A stretch of DNA of 64,000 nucleotides from Salvia splendens (Eukaryota; Streptophyta; Magnoliopsida; Lamiales; Lamiaceae). The position numbers and the translations under genes are program-made. The stretch's first letter is position 1, and each line of letters begins with the position of its first letter. The stretch covers positions 24,474,063 through 24,538,062 of the forward strand of contig NC_056049.1 in the NCBI RefSeq assembly GCF_004379255.2, in the 5' to 3' direction. A model generated the notes under the pieces. The model did no database searches. It was not told where the DNA came from and worked only from the letters and a program-made list of their open reading frames with translations. Shown here in pieces: positions 54,601 to 64,000 of the stretch.

Positions 54601-55115
54601 GGTCAAGAGAGGATAGTGTTGGCATTGCAGAGACTGTGGAAGGAATGTTGCAGAGATGCTGCAACTCACTTACTCGCTTACAATTGAAGGGGGTGGAAAA
54701 TTGGGAGTGGCTGCCCCAATCCATTCAATATCTCACCTCTGTTTCTGTATTAAGTTTGGAGAAGATAGGAGTAGAAGAATTGCCCCAATGGTTGGGGAAC
54801 CTCTCATCTCTAACACGGTTATTTCTACGGAATTGCAATAAGTTGATGAGTCTGCCCTCTGTGGATGCATTGAAGCACCTCATCATTAATGTGAATCAAT
54901 CGCATTTAGGTTGCGAAAGTAAGAGGAAGTTTACCTATGTGGACCGGACGACTCCAGTGTTTGAATTGGAAAGGAGAAGGGATATTGAGAACGGATGCCG
55001 ACGACACACTTTTGTGGGTTTATCCTCACTTGAAATATATCATAGCCGCGGGATTTACCAGAAAACGGAAATGCCTTTCCAGCTTCAAATAGAGCGACCC
55101 CAAGGGTCCAAGTGA

Positions 55116-55893
55116 TGCTTCCCGAACCAACTGTCACGTCACATGGCTATCAGGAACTCCAGAATTCCCACCTTCTAAGAGTGAACAATGTCTACACATA
55201 TACTGTTCATTGTAACCATATTGCAAACAAGGATGATTAATTTCTACTTTTCCACTTGTCAGATTGGCATTACTAATATGAGGAAATAATAAAGTAGGAG
55301 AGAAACAAAGTGTTTGATTTTGCCATAAAATAAAATGCCTCACTTACCTTGGATCATTTAAAAAAGAAGTACGAATTACTTAACAAGGGACAACGAACTT
55401 GTTATCGATTCAGCAGCAGTCGCCTAATTCTGATAAACTGTTATATCATTGGAAAAATCCACGATGCTGAACCCTTTCACAACTCATTCATCCAGAAATA
55501 GATTAGCAGTTCAAATAACTCACAGTTCAATATTCCAATAATAACAATAGTAATCATCAATTCGACCCAAATATTTTCACATCAGAGATCACTGAACTAG
55601 CCAAATGTAATAGCAAAAACTGAACCTCAAAATCACAAACTTTGAGGAAATGTTGGCAGCCTCTATCTGTATTTACATACTAATATCCTGTTTAATGTGT
55701 GCCTTACAGTTAAGCTCGATTTGTGATAATAAGCATTAGTTGTCTCTATGTATGGTCTCTTGTCATCCTGAATTATTTTCCTTAGTTTCTCGTGTTCTTA
55801 TATTTTAACAACCAAATAAGAACTTTTACACTCCAAACTATCTGTTAAAATACTACTAATTAGTACCACAACATAACATCCAACTAGATTAGC
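55116..55893. other. Intergenic region between the disrupted NLR and the PPR pseudogene
   Basis: Probable NLR 3' UTR followed by AT-rich sequence; no gene seen. Confidence 0.5.
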
Positions 55894-57041
55894 CTATAAC
55901 TTCTTTGGTAATAGTTTCGTAACCAAATCAAATAAAACACTATATTTGCCTTCCCTTCGTAGAGGTTCAATCAGCATCGTAAAAGTGGTAGTGCCAAGTG
56001 TGCATCCCCTTCTTGCAGTCATCTCTTTCAAGACAAGAATCACATCGGCCATCTTGCTCCTTTTGAGAAGAGCTTGAACATAAATATTGTAAGTCACACT
56101 GTTGGGCAAACACCCCTTTTTCATCATTTGCACCATTAAATCCTTAGCCTCTCCCATCCGCCCTTCTTCGCAAAGGGCAAAAATAAGAATTGTATATATC
56201 ACAACATCAGTCCAAAAATAAGAATTGTATATATCAATAAGAATTGTATAAATCCTTAGCCTCTCCCATCCGCCCTCTCCCAATGTTTCTAGCTTTATCC
56301 ATTTCTCCCAGCAAACAATATCCCTTTATCAATCCATTGTATGTAACAATATTCAGTTGAACATCAATTTGCCTCATCTTGACAAGCATATGCTCGGCCT
56401 CTTCCATCCTTCCCTCTCGGCAAAGAGCATCTACAAAAATACTACAAGTAACCACATTTGGGAAGACCTTATGCGATATCATCTTCCTTAACATGTCCTC
56501 AGCCTCTTTTCCTCTACTATGGTTGCATGACCCCTCTACAATCGGGAGTGCACAGTTGCTCCGCAGACAACCTCCAACACAGCTTTGTTGCCTCTGGGAT
56601 CCTTCCGACCAATAAAAGCCCTTTGATGAGAGTGGTAAAAGTGACCACATTAGGCTTATACCCACGCTTGAAGAAACTGCTTAAAATCGCAAACCCAAAA
56701 TCAGGTCTTTTCAGTCGGCAGAAGCAATTGATCGCAACACTCAAGGTGTAGTGATCTACAGGAGCATTCCTCTGAAGCATTTTGTCGAACTTGTGAAGGG
56801 CAAGTGTGTACTGTTGCATCTTGACCACAGCAGTCAACAACTTGGTGAAATCAATAACAGAAGGGAGCGGATGCATTCTTAACATATTTCGGAACTCATC
56901 GATGGCATCATCAGGCTCAACTATACAGCTAAAATCAAATCTAGGATTGGCCGAAAAGCATCGAATTTGGTGATAATGCAGGGGTTTAAAGCAACAATTT
57001 GATAGAAATCTTGGGAAGATGAGGGCTGACTTCAAAGACAT
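55894..57041 (-). pseudogene. P-class PPR (restorer-of-fertility-like) pseudogene
   Basis: The N-terminal part (57041-56517) starts MSLKSALIFPRFLSNCC, a plausible mitochondrial presequence. It then shows P-type PPR repeats (DEFRNMLRMHPLPSVIDFTKLL, VDHYTLSVAINCFCRLKRPD, NVVTFTTLIKGLLLVGRIPEA). The frame then shifts near 56590: repeats continue in another frame (NVVTCSIFVDALCREGRMEEA, NIVTYNGLIKGYCLLGEMDKA). A third frame holds the end (NSVTYNIYVQALLKRSKMAD to LLPKKL). A duplicated AAGAATTGTATATATC stretch near 56187-56250 marks a second break. Only about 8 repeats remain where 14-18 are usual. Text resembles RFL proteins, which process mitochondrial transcripts. A full-length protein is not possible. 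Confidence 0.8.
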
Positions 57042-57388
57042 GATTTTTTATTATCGATCTGGAATTCTTGGGTTAATTTGGGAAGTTTTCTGAATGTTTA
57101 TTGAATCTTGGGAGAGTTTATATATAGAATTAAAATCTTAGGTTCATTAGTAGTATTTGGTAAAAGAAAACAGGAAAATGAAAATGTGCGGTGCATTAAA
57201 ATCTTGCTTTTAATTTCAACTACTCCATATAATTTCAAAATATTTTACTAATAAAATTATCAATTTATTTATTTATTTTTTACTAAATTAATTAATTATG
57301 ATATAGAGTACAGTATATAACTAAGAAAATAAATAAAAAATGAGAAAAATATGTGAGATTTATAATGTGTATATCCTGAATTTGTCAA
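57042..57388. other. AT-rich intergenic stretch left of the Harbinger element
   Basis: Upstream region of the PPR pseudogene; nothing else seen. Confidence 0.4.
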
Positions 57389-59391
57389 GGCACCCGCAAC
57401 GCGTTCCGTCGCCTGCCCGCGTTCCGTTCCGGAGGAACGAAACAGCGGAGAAATGCGTTGCAGCCGGCCGTTCCGTCACCAGCCCGTTCCCAGCCCGTCG
57501 CGCGACTCGCCATCGCGAGACGCAGCACGAGACGTCTCGCCACGCGCCGAGGCGACGTGGCGAGCTCCCAGGCCATGGGTGACGCCCACTCGCCGGTCCG
57601 CGAGTGAGCGTCGTCACGATGACGCAATAAATCAATTTTTTTTAATTCGAATTTAAAAAAATTAAAAAAATTTGTAAACGGTAATATTACCGTTTATAGC
57701 CATTTTTCAATTTTTTTTATTTCTTTACTCTATAAAATACTCTCATTTCATACTCATTTCACTCACAAACACACATCTATTCCTCTCAAATCCTCTTATT
57801 TCCACCACAATTTTCATCTCAAATCAACTCTGTTTTTCTTCTCCCAAATTAATCAAACTAATCGATTCTTTTGAACAAATGCGTCAAATAATGGAACAAT
57901 CACTTGAAGAAGATCGACGACGGGAGGCGGAGGAAGCCGCGTCGCCCCAACGACGCTCACGTACGTATATCCATCGTAACCGGGAGGAAGCCGCCGCAAG
58001 GTTAGTACGTGACTACTTCTGCGAAATAACCTGGTTTGGGGAGATACGTACTTCCGTCGCCGTTTCCGCATGGGGAAACCGCTATTTCTCCACATCGCGA
58101 ATACTTTGGCAGCCCGGGAAGAGTTCTTCCAGGAATGGTTCGACGCGGTCGGCCGTCCCAGCCAGCACAAATGTACTGCAGCAATCCGTCAGCTTGCGAC
58201 TGGACAAACGGCCGACATGTTCAACGAATACCTCCACATCGAAGACACCACTGGGCGAATGTGCTTACTCAAATTCTGCAAAGGCGTCCGGGCAGCCTTC
58301 ACCGACGAATTTCTCCGGAGGCCAAGCACGACCGATTGTCAGTTCCTGCTAGACCTTCACGAAACAGTGCACGGATTCCCCGGGATGCTCGGCAGCGTCG
58401 ATTGCATGCACTGGCAATAGAAGAATTGCCCGATGGCGTTGAGGGGGTCCTACACGAGCGGCCACAAAGGCACCCACCCAACCGTTATACTCGAGGCCGT
58501 TGCCGACTACCGGCTTTGGATCTGGCACGCGTACTTCGGGGTCCCCGGGTCGAACAACGACGTAAACGTGCTCCACCAATCCGACCTCTTTACCGAAGTT
58601 TTGGATGGTAAAGCGCCGGCCATCAACTTCGTCGCCAACAACCTGCTTTATAAAATGAGGTACTATTTCGCTGACGACATCTACCCGAAGTGGCCTACCT
58701 TCGTGAAGACGTGCAGCAGGCCTGTGAACCCAAAGCAGACTCTTTTTGAGCAGAAGCAGGAGGCTGCTCGCAAGGATGTTGAGAGGGCGATCGGGGTTCT
58801 CCAAGCGCGCTTCAACGTCATCAAAGCCCCGGCTCGTACGTGGTTCATGGAGAACATGGTCGACATCATCTATACGCGCATAATCTTGCACAACATGATT
58901 TTCCAAGACGAAGGACCCGAGGCGGGAAATTGGTTCGACCCCGAATCCCCCGGAAGCTCAACCGCAAGTAGTCCGCCTCGAAGTGGAGCGCATCCGTCTA
59001 TACAAGAACGGTTATCTATTCGTGCAAGGACACGCGACTCTACCGCCCACACCCAACTCCAAGAATATCTAATTGAGCACATTTGGGCAAACTTTGACGG
59101 ATGAAATTATTAAATTGTGTACTTTTATTTTTTAGGAAATTATTAAATTATGTTTTTTTTACGAATTTTATGTTGTAAGTTTATTTTATTTAATGAAGTG
59201 TGTTTTTTTAAATTGTATTTGGTTGGAAATAAAATTAAAAAATGAAATTGAATGAATAGTAATTTAAGGAACGGATAAGGAACGGAGGGTTGCAGGTTCC
59301 GTTCCTTAGTTAAGGAATGAAGTAAAAAAATACAGTGTGACCCTCAAATAGTAGTTTAAGGAACAATATAGCAACAGCGTTGTGGATGGCC
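57389..59391 (+). mobile_element. PIF/Harbinger DNA transposon, 2.0 kb, inactivated
   Basis: The left end is GGCACCCGCAACGCGTTCC. The right end in reverse complement is GGCCATCCACAACGCTGTT, giving imperfect inverted repeats. TCAA occurs at 57385-57388 and at 59392-59395; the true 3-bp target is probably within it. A transposase pseudogene lies inside, preceded by a TATA-like box (CTATAAAATACTCTC near 57731). The GC-rich left end of about 200 bp is unlike the surrounding DNA. Confidence 0.82.
57879..59104 (+). pseudogene. Harbinger (ALP1/HARBI1-like) transposase with frameshift and nonsense codon
   Basis: The N-terminal part (MRQIMEQSLEEDRRREAEE, then REEAAARLVRDYF) is in one frame. Near 58040-58060 the frame shifts and homology resumes in the next (RRRFRMGKPLFLHIANTL). 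A TAG at 58418 breaks the conserved MHW-x-WKNCP box, where tryptophan is expected. Homology continues to 59104. The DDE residues are all recognisable: GSVDCMHW, GSNNDVNVL and VERAIGVLQARF. Product type: DDE_Tnp_4 nuclease. It cannot be made as one chain, so the copy is dead unless helped in trans. Confidence 0.85.
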
Positions 59392-59689
59392 TCAAGTGCT
59401 TATATATACACTGAACTTCTTACTCCTCAATAGTGTGGATATCCTTTATGAATATCATGGCACACTCCATGTCTTTACCAATATTAATTTTAATCTCAAA
59501 TACTTTGGGTAAAACTTTTACTAGCCAAGGAATGAAGTTTAGACATAATGGAATAAAAACATCGTATGGTGAAATAGTTCCTAATTCTGGTAGAAGTAAT
59601 AATTCTTTAGCTTTGAGCCTATGTTTTTTAATAAAGTCAAGTTATTTTTAACAACGAGTTATCTATCTGGGATTAGGATTTTAAATTTA
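59392..59689. other. Short intergenic stretch
   Basis: No gene; a 72-codon frame at 59433-59651 has no recognisable features. Confidence 0.35.
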
Positions 59690-59891
59690 GGGGGTGTTTG
59701 GTTGCCAAGATTAAATCTCATGATTAAATATGTATCATGTTTGGTTCATAAGATTGAACCCTACAACTTAATCCTAGATGGATAGTCTCATGATAATTAG
59801 TCATAGTCTCCCCCCTCCAACTAAAATAATCCCACAACTTAATCCTAGATGGGTAGTCTCATGATATTAGTCATGGCAACCGAACGCCACC
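59690..59891. mobile_element. Tourist-type MITE, 202 bp, TSD TTA
   Basis: The left end is GGGGGTGTTTGGTTGCCA and the right TGGCAACCGAACGCCACC, an inverted pair. TTA flanks at 59687-59689 and 59892-59894. Inside, ACAACTTAATCCTAGATGG(A/G)TAGTCTCATGAT occurs twice. PIF/Harbinger-type MITE by TIR and target. Confidence 0.78.
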
Positions 59892-60079
59892 TTAATGTAT
59901 CGACTGTATTTTGTAGCGTTGTGGCGCTCTTATGACCGTGCATATTGAGACGAGTCTTAATAGCCAATTCTTTTGCCATCACTTGTCGATTCATGCTCTT
60001 TCTCTCGTGATTTTTGTGTGACTCGTTCTCTCAAATATTTTCTTGATTCCTTCAAATTATTGGCTCTCTATATCAAGTA

Positions 60080-60328
60080 CTCTCTCCGTCCCACAATAGT
60101 TGTCACTCTTTTCCATTTCGGTCCGTCCCATAATAATTGTCACACTTAATTTTTACCATAAATGGTAAGTATGTCCCACGTTCCACTAACTCTTTCACTC
60201 ACATTTTATTATAAAATCAATATAAAAAATAGGTCTCACATACCACTAACTTTTCCAACCAATTTTTTTTATATTTCTTAAAACATGTGCTACCATCAAG
60301 AGTGATAATTATTGTGAGACGAAGGAAG
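60080..60328. mobile_element. Stowaway-type MITE, 249 bp, with duplicated right end
   Basis: The left end is CTCTCTCCGTCCCACAATAG and the right CTATTGTGGGAC-like (ATTATTGTGAGACGAAGGAAG), with TA flanks at 60078-60079 and 60329-60330. The terminal ATTGTGAGACGAAGGAAGTA plus ATATTTAG occurs again at 60351-60378, a local 40-bp tandem duplication. Confidence 0.75.
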
Positions 60329-60510
60329 TAATATTTAGTGGTCTAAACACATTGTGAGACGAAGGAAGTAATATTTAGAGTGATAATTCGTATTTAATTA
60401 TATATTATTTTACGAAATAAATTTTCTTAAATTAATATAAACATTATCTATTTTAATACATAAAATATTAAATTTTTTATCTAGACTAACTAATATTAAA
60501 TATATATATA

Positions 60511-62336
60511 TAGGGGAGCCTTATTCTCCTTTTCACATCTTAGATCCTTTTTCCTTCTTAATATTACGCGTTAGATCTAAGGCATCAATGGACCAAATTG
60601 ATTCTATAAAACTGATTCCGTGTTGCATTATAGAAGGTGGTTGTGTGCATTACAGGGTTATTATTGTCATTTGACGGAAAAGGAACTGCCACATTTTGGT
60701 ATCTACGAATAATGCACCACATGGTCACGAGTAATGCATATAATTGACTATATAATGCACAATATGTGAACTGTAATGCATACGAATAAGATGTACCATG
60801 TTATGATGTTTGACACACGTTTCTTGTTTCCCCTAAGGGTTTAATTAGCTTAGGGGCTAGGGTATAGTACGTAGACACGTATGTAATCTTCACATGGTCA
60901 CGAGTAATGGATATAATTGACTATATAATGCACAATTTGTGAACTGCAATGCATACAAACATGATGTGCTGTGTTATGATGTTTGACACATGTTTCTTGT
61001 TTCCCCTAAGGGTTTAATAAGCTTAGGGGCTAGAGTATAGTACGTACGCATTTATAACAAATTATAAAACGATACGAATAATTCACCAAATTGTCACGAG
61101 TAATGGATGTTATGAACTATATAATGCACAATATGTGAACTGCAATGCATACGAATACGATGTACCATGTTATGATGTTTGACACACGTTTCTTGTTTCC
61201 CCTAAGGGTTTAATAAGCTTATGGGCTAGGGTATAGTACGTAGACATTACTAACAAATTGTTGTTATTGGAATATACGTATGTGCATTATTTGGTCTAGG
61301 TAGTGCATTATGTAGCTGTTAATTGTCATTATCTGAGTATATTATGCATTATTAGAGGTATTGTGTATATGGGTTAATCATCGCAATGAAGATTACATAC
61401 CTGCATTTAGTAATGTGTACGTACTATACCCTAGCCCCTAAGCTTATTAAACCCTTAGGGGAAACAAGAAACGTGTGTCAAACATAATAACACAGCACAT
61501 CTTGTTCGTATGCATTGCAGTTCAAAAATTGTGCATTATACAGTCAATTATATGCATTACTCGTTACCATGTGGTGCATTATTCGTAGCGGTTTACAATT
61601 TGTTATTTATGCTTACGTACTATACCCTAGCCCCTAAGCTTATTAAACCCTTAGGGGAAACAAGAAACATGTGTCAAACATCATAACACAGCACATCTTA
61701 TTCGTATGCATTGTAGTTCACAAATTGTGCATTATATAGTCAATTATATCCATTACTCGTTACCATGTGAAGATTACATACGTGTCTACGTACTATACCC
61801 TAGCCCCTAAGCTTATTAAACCCTTAGGGGAAACAAGAAACATGTGTCAAACATCATAACATGGTACATCTTATTCGTATGCATTGCAGTTCACATATTG
61901 TGCATTATATAGTTAATAACATACATTACTCGTGACAAGTTGGTGAATTATTCGTATCGTTATATATTTTGTTATTAATGCGTACGTACTATCCCCTAGC
62001 CCCTAAGCTTATTAAACCCTTAGGGGAAACAAGAAACGTGTGTCAAACATCATAACACAGCACATCTTGTTCGTATGCATTGCAGTTCATAAATTGTGCA
62101 TTATATAGGTAATTATATGCATTACTCGTTACCATGTGGTGCATTATTCGTAGCGGTTTCCAGCCATTATTATATTACTATTGTACCCTCATAATGCACA
62201 AAATAGGACAAATAATGCAACACGGGATTAATTACTCAATGTTGATCTTGACCGTCCATTTCTCTAATCTAATGGCTGATATTAAGAAGGAAAAAGGAGG
62301 AAATATAGGAAAAGGAAATGAATACATCCCTATATA
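60511..62336. mobile_element. Foldback-type element, 1.8 kb, with repeated units in opposite orientation in each arm
   Basis: The outer ends are inverted: the left (TAGGGGAGCC, then CCTTTTTCCTTCTTAATATT and GTTAGAT) mirrors the right, whose reverse complement reads TAGGGATGTATTC, then CTCCTTTTTCCTTCTTAATAT and ATTAGAT. Inside, a unit of about 175-195 bp contains TTTCTTGTTTCCCCTAAGGG, TTAGGGGCTAG, TGTTTGACAC and many ATAATGCAC words. It is repeated about three times in the left arm (centred near 60830, 61005, 61200). In the right arm it is repeated about four times in reverse orientation (near 61455, 61655, 61830, 62025). The centre is near 61380. Flanks are TATATATA on both sides. No coding capacity. 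Confidence 0.8.
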
Positions 62337-62669
62337 TATATCTGAATATATTTACTAAATTTTAATATTATTTGTATTTATACATCACTAATTATCTATA
62401 AGGTTTAATGTTTTGTGATATATTTTTAATGGTAAATCATTTACTAAATTTAATATATTTAATATATTTTTATATATATTTGCAACAGTAAAACGGTTAG
62501 ACCGGTGGTTCGACCGGTTGGACCGGTTGAACCGTGTACCAGTAACGTCGCCGGTTCGCTTGCCGGTCTGGTTTTTAAAACATTGATTATTAGCATACCA
62601 TCCACAAGTTTCCACACATTCTTCATCTTCATAGATAAGCTTGCAAGCATTTTCTCTCTCTGCGAAACC
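62337..62669. other. Leader region of the right-edge NLR, with an ACCGGTT-rich repeat
   Basis: 62488-62570 is a cluster of ACCGGT(T/G)/CCGGTT words (GACCGGTGGTTCGACCGGTT and similar), a plant repeat often seen as transposon debris. The last 100 bases resemble the leader of the NLR at 39509 (TTCTCTCTCTGCGAAACCATGG). Confidence 0.5.
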
Positions 62670-64000
62670 ATGGAAGGAGTGTCTTCTGCAGCCATTGAAG
62701 TTCTTGTCCAAAACCTGATCAACCTTTTCAGGGATGAGTACTCTCTATTTCGAGGTTTCGATGAGGATGCCCAGCAGCTGCAAAGGACATTGGGGATGAT
62801 TCAAGCCTACTTGAATGATGCTGAGAAGAAATCCATCACCCAAGATGCTGTCAAGATCTGGTTGAGGGAGCTTGAAGCCGTGGCTTTCGATGCTGACAAT
62901 GTCTTGGACGAACTCAGCTATCATCTTCTCCACAAAAAAGTGAAGAAAATGAAGACACCCCAAGCCAAGGATAAGGTACTATCATGCCTCTCACCATTTA
63001 ATGGCATTTTGCGTCGGCGTAATATGGCTCACACAATCAAACAAATCAATGTTACTTTTGAGTGTATGAACAAAAGGGCAACAGATCTTGGCATTCAAAG
63101 CATGATTGTGAAAGCACCTGCTGCTGTTGCTCATACTTCCATTGAGACGGATTCGATCAGTCTTGATCCAATCTTTATTGGAAGAGATGATGATGTGCCT
63201 AAACTAGTTAGCATGCTCACCAAGATCCAGGATGATCGGATCTTCTCTATGGTTGCTCTTGTCGGAATGGGGGGTATGGGGAAGACTACGTTGACTAAGA
63301 AAGTCTTCAATCATGAAAGGGTAAAAGCTCGATTCGGATCACATATTTGGGTTCATGTTTCCCAAACTTTTGATGCAATTAGTCTTTTCAACAAAATACT
63401 TTATAAGGTGACTAAAAAGGCTAGTGATGGAGTTAAGAACAGAGATGATATTCTGGAAAAGCTTCATGAAGCTCTCAAGGTTAGAGTTGAGAGCAAAGAT
63501 GATATCTTGGAAAAGCTTCAAGAAGCTCTCAAGGGTAAAACTTATCTCCTTGTTCTTGATGATGTATGGAATGGTGATGTTTCGAAATGGGAAGACTTTA
63601 TAAACTCCGTACTGGGAGTTACTTCTACTAACGGAAATGGCATTATCGTCACCACTAGGAGTGCAAAAGTTGCTTCCATTGTTAACCCATTTCATATTCA
63701 TCATTTGAATGGCTTATCAGATGAAGATTGTTGGTCTATAATCAAAGCCAAAAATTTTGATAAAAATGGTGAAGTTCCATCAGGATTCGAGATGATTGGA
63801 AGAAAGATTGCAAAAAGATGCAAAGGTTTGCCCCTAGCTGCCAATGTAGTCGGGGGAGTGCTTCGCGGTAAGTCCGAAGAAGAGTGGCACTTCATCAATG
63901 AAAATTGGCTTTCAGATGGTGAAGGGGGTGAAAATATCTCAAAAATATTGAAATTGAGCTATGATCACCTGTCCTCACCATCGCTCAAGAAGTGCTTCAC
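62670..64000 (+). CDS. CC-NB-LRR resistance protein (RGA-type), 5' part; continues past the window
   Basis: An open frame with no stop runs from the ATG at 62670 (MEGVSSAAIEVLVQNLINLF) to the window end, 443 codons. Coiled coil first, then NB-ARC: P-loop GMGGMGKTT (from about residue 199), RNBS-A GSHIWVHVSQTFD, kinase-2 LLVLDDVWNGD, RNBS-B IIVTTRSAK, GLPL CKGLPLAANVVGG, ending in RNBS-D (SLKKCF). MHD and LRRs must lie outside. Between RNBS-A and kinase-2 an 18-residue segment is duplicated (63426-63479 and 63480-63533). Kinase-2 ends NGD where the paralogs have NED. Otherwise it appears intact. Confidence 0.93.
   Translation, partial: MEGVSSAAIEVLVQNLINLFRDEYSLFRGFDEDAQQLQRTLGMIQAYLNDAEKKSITQDAVKIWLRELEAVAFDADNVLDELSYHLLHKKVKKMKTPQAKDKVLSCLSPFNGILRRRNMAHTIKQINVTFECMNKRATDLGIQSMIVKAPAAVAHTSIETDSISLDPIFIGRDDDVPKLVSMLTKIQDDRIFSMVALVGMGGMGKTTLTKKVFNHERVKARFGSHIWVHVSQTFDAISLFNKILYKVTKKASDGVKNRDDILEKLHEALKVRVESKDDILEKLQEALKGKTYLLVLDDVWNGDVSKWEDFINSVLGVTSTNGNGIIVTTRSAKVASIVNPFHIHHLNGLSDEDCWSIIKAKNFDKNGEVPSGFEMIGRKIAKRCKGLPLAANVVGGVLRGKSEEEWHFINENWLSDGEGGENISKILKLSYDHLSSPSLKKCF

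Larger units (their letters stand above)
49598..55115 (+). pseudogene. CC-NB-LRR gene disrupted after codon 4 by an LTR element
   Basis: Exon text begins at 49598 (ATG GAT GGA GGT G) and resumes at 51682, after the second copy of the 5-bp target AGGTG. The joined frame would have 1149 codons with no other break. After the coiled coil: P-loop GMGGMGKTT, kinase-2 LLVLDDVWNED, GLPL CQGLPLAANVVGG, RNBS-D CFTFCSVFPKG, MHD VMHDLVHDVAS, then LRRs. From about 54890 the C-terminal 75 residues (VNQSHLGCESKRK onward) replace the ELRIDSEW ending of the paralogs. A protein could only start at an internal ATG such as 51786, losing the first part of the coiled coil; whether LTR-driven transcripts make it is unknown. 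Confidence 0.93.

Noticed and set aside
57360..57656. Arg-rich frames on both strands at the left end of the Harbinger element
   Set aside because: They come from the GC-rich inverted-repeat end; the transposase starts further right.
60720..62120. Repeat-spacer array resembling CRISPR
   Set aside because: Units are long, switch orientation at the centre and are flanked by inverted termini; this is a foldback element.

Overview
This is eukaryotic nuclear DNA from a flowering plant, almost certainly a eudicot. It is AT-rich, its genes are split by GT-AG introns, and it carries a CLASSY chromatin remodeler, a DREB2 factor, a laccase, CC-NB-LRR resistance genes and a P-class PPR relative, all packed among plant transposons. 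The species cannot be fixed from the sequence; an asterid is plausible but unproven.

Left third (1-25.3 kb): single-copy genes. A five-exon CLSY1/2-type SNF2 gene (minus strand, 2659-7163) should guide Pol IV/RdDM. A single-exon DREB2-type AP2 factor (minus, 12373-13320) has a spliced leader and a promoter with ABRE and heat-shock-type motifs. A six-exon laccase of the LAC5/12/13 type (minus, 22974-25132) is probably a cell-wall enzyme. Between them lie a PIF/Harbinger-type element, a hAT MITE with an 8-bp target duplication, a Stowaway-type MITE, and a Ty1/copia retrotransposon (18262-22759) with two identical 179-bp LTRs but no gag start.

Right two thirds (30-64 kb): a cluster of closely related, intronless CC-NB-LRR genes, all on the plus strand. 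It holds a deletion chimera (30445-30864), intact copies at 31773-35093 and 39509-42802, a copy split after codon 4 by a 2.07-kb gypsy-derived retroelement (49598-55115), and one running off the right edge (62670 onward). The spacers hold a PPR (restorer-like) pseudogene, a dead Harbinger transposase, a 1.8-kb foldback element, minisatellites, nested MITEs and a 4.2-kb Mutator-like element (43681-47878).

The most unusual object is that Mutator-like element. It has long inverted ends and a 9-bp target duplication. It carries the N-terminal half of a MULE transposase on one strand and, converging on it, a three-exon plant-mobile-domain (MAIN/MAIL1-like) gene on the other. Both genes stop at the same central point, as if one internal deletion removed the catalytic half of one and the last exon of the other. 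Exon borders were assigned by eye from splice consensus and protein similarity; LTR and TIR comparisons were also made by eye.
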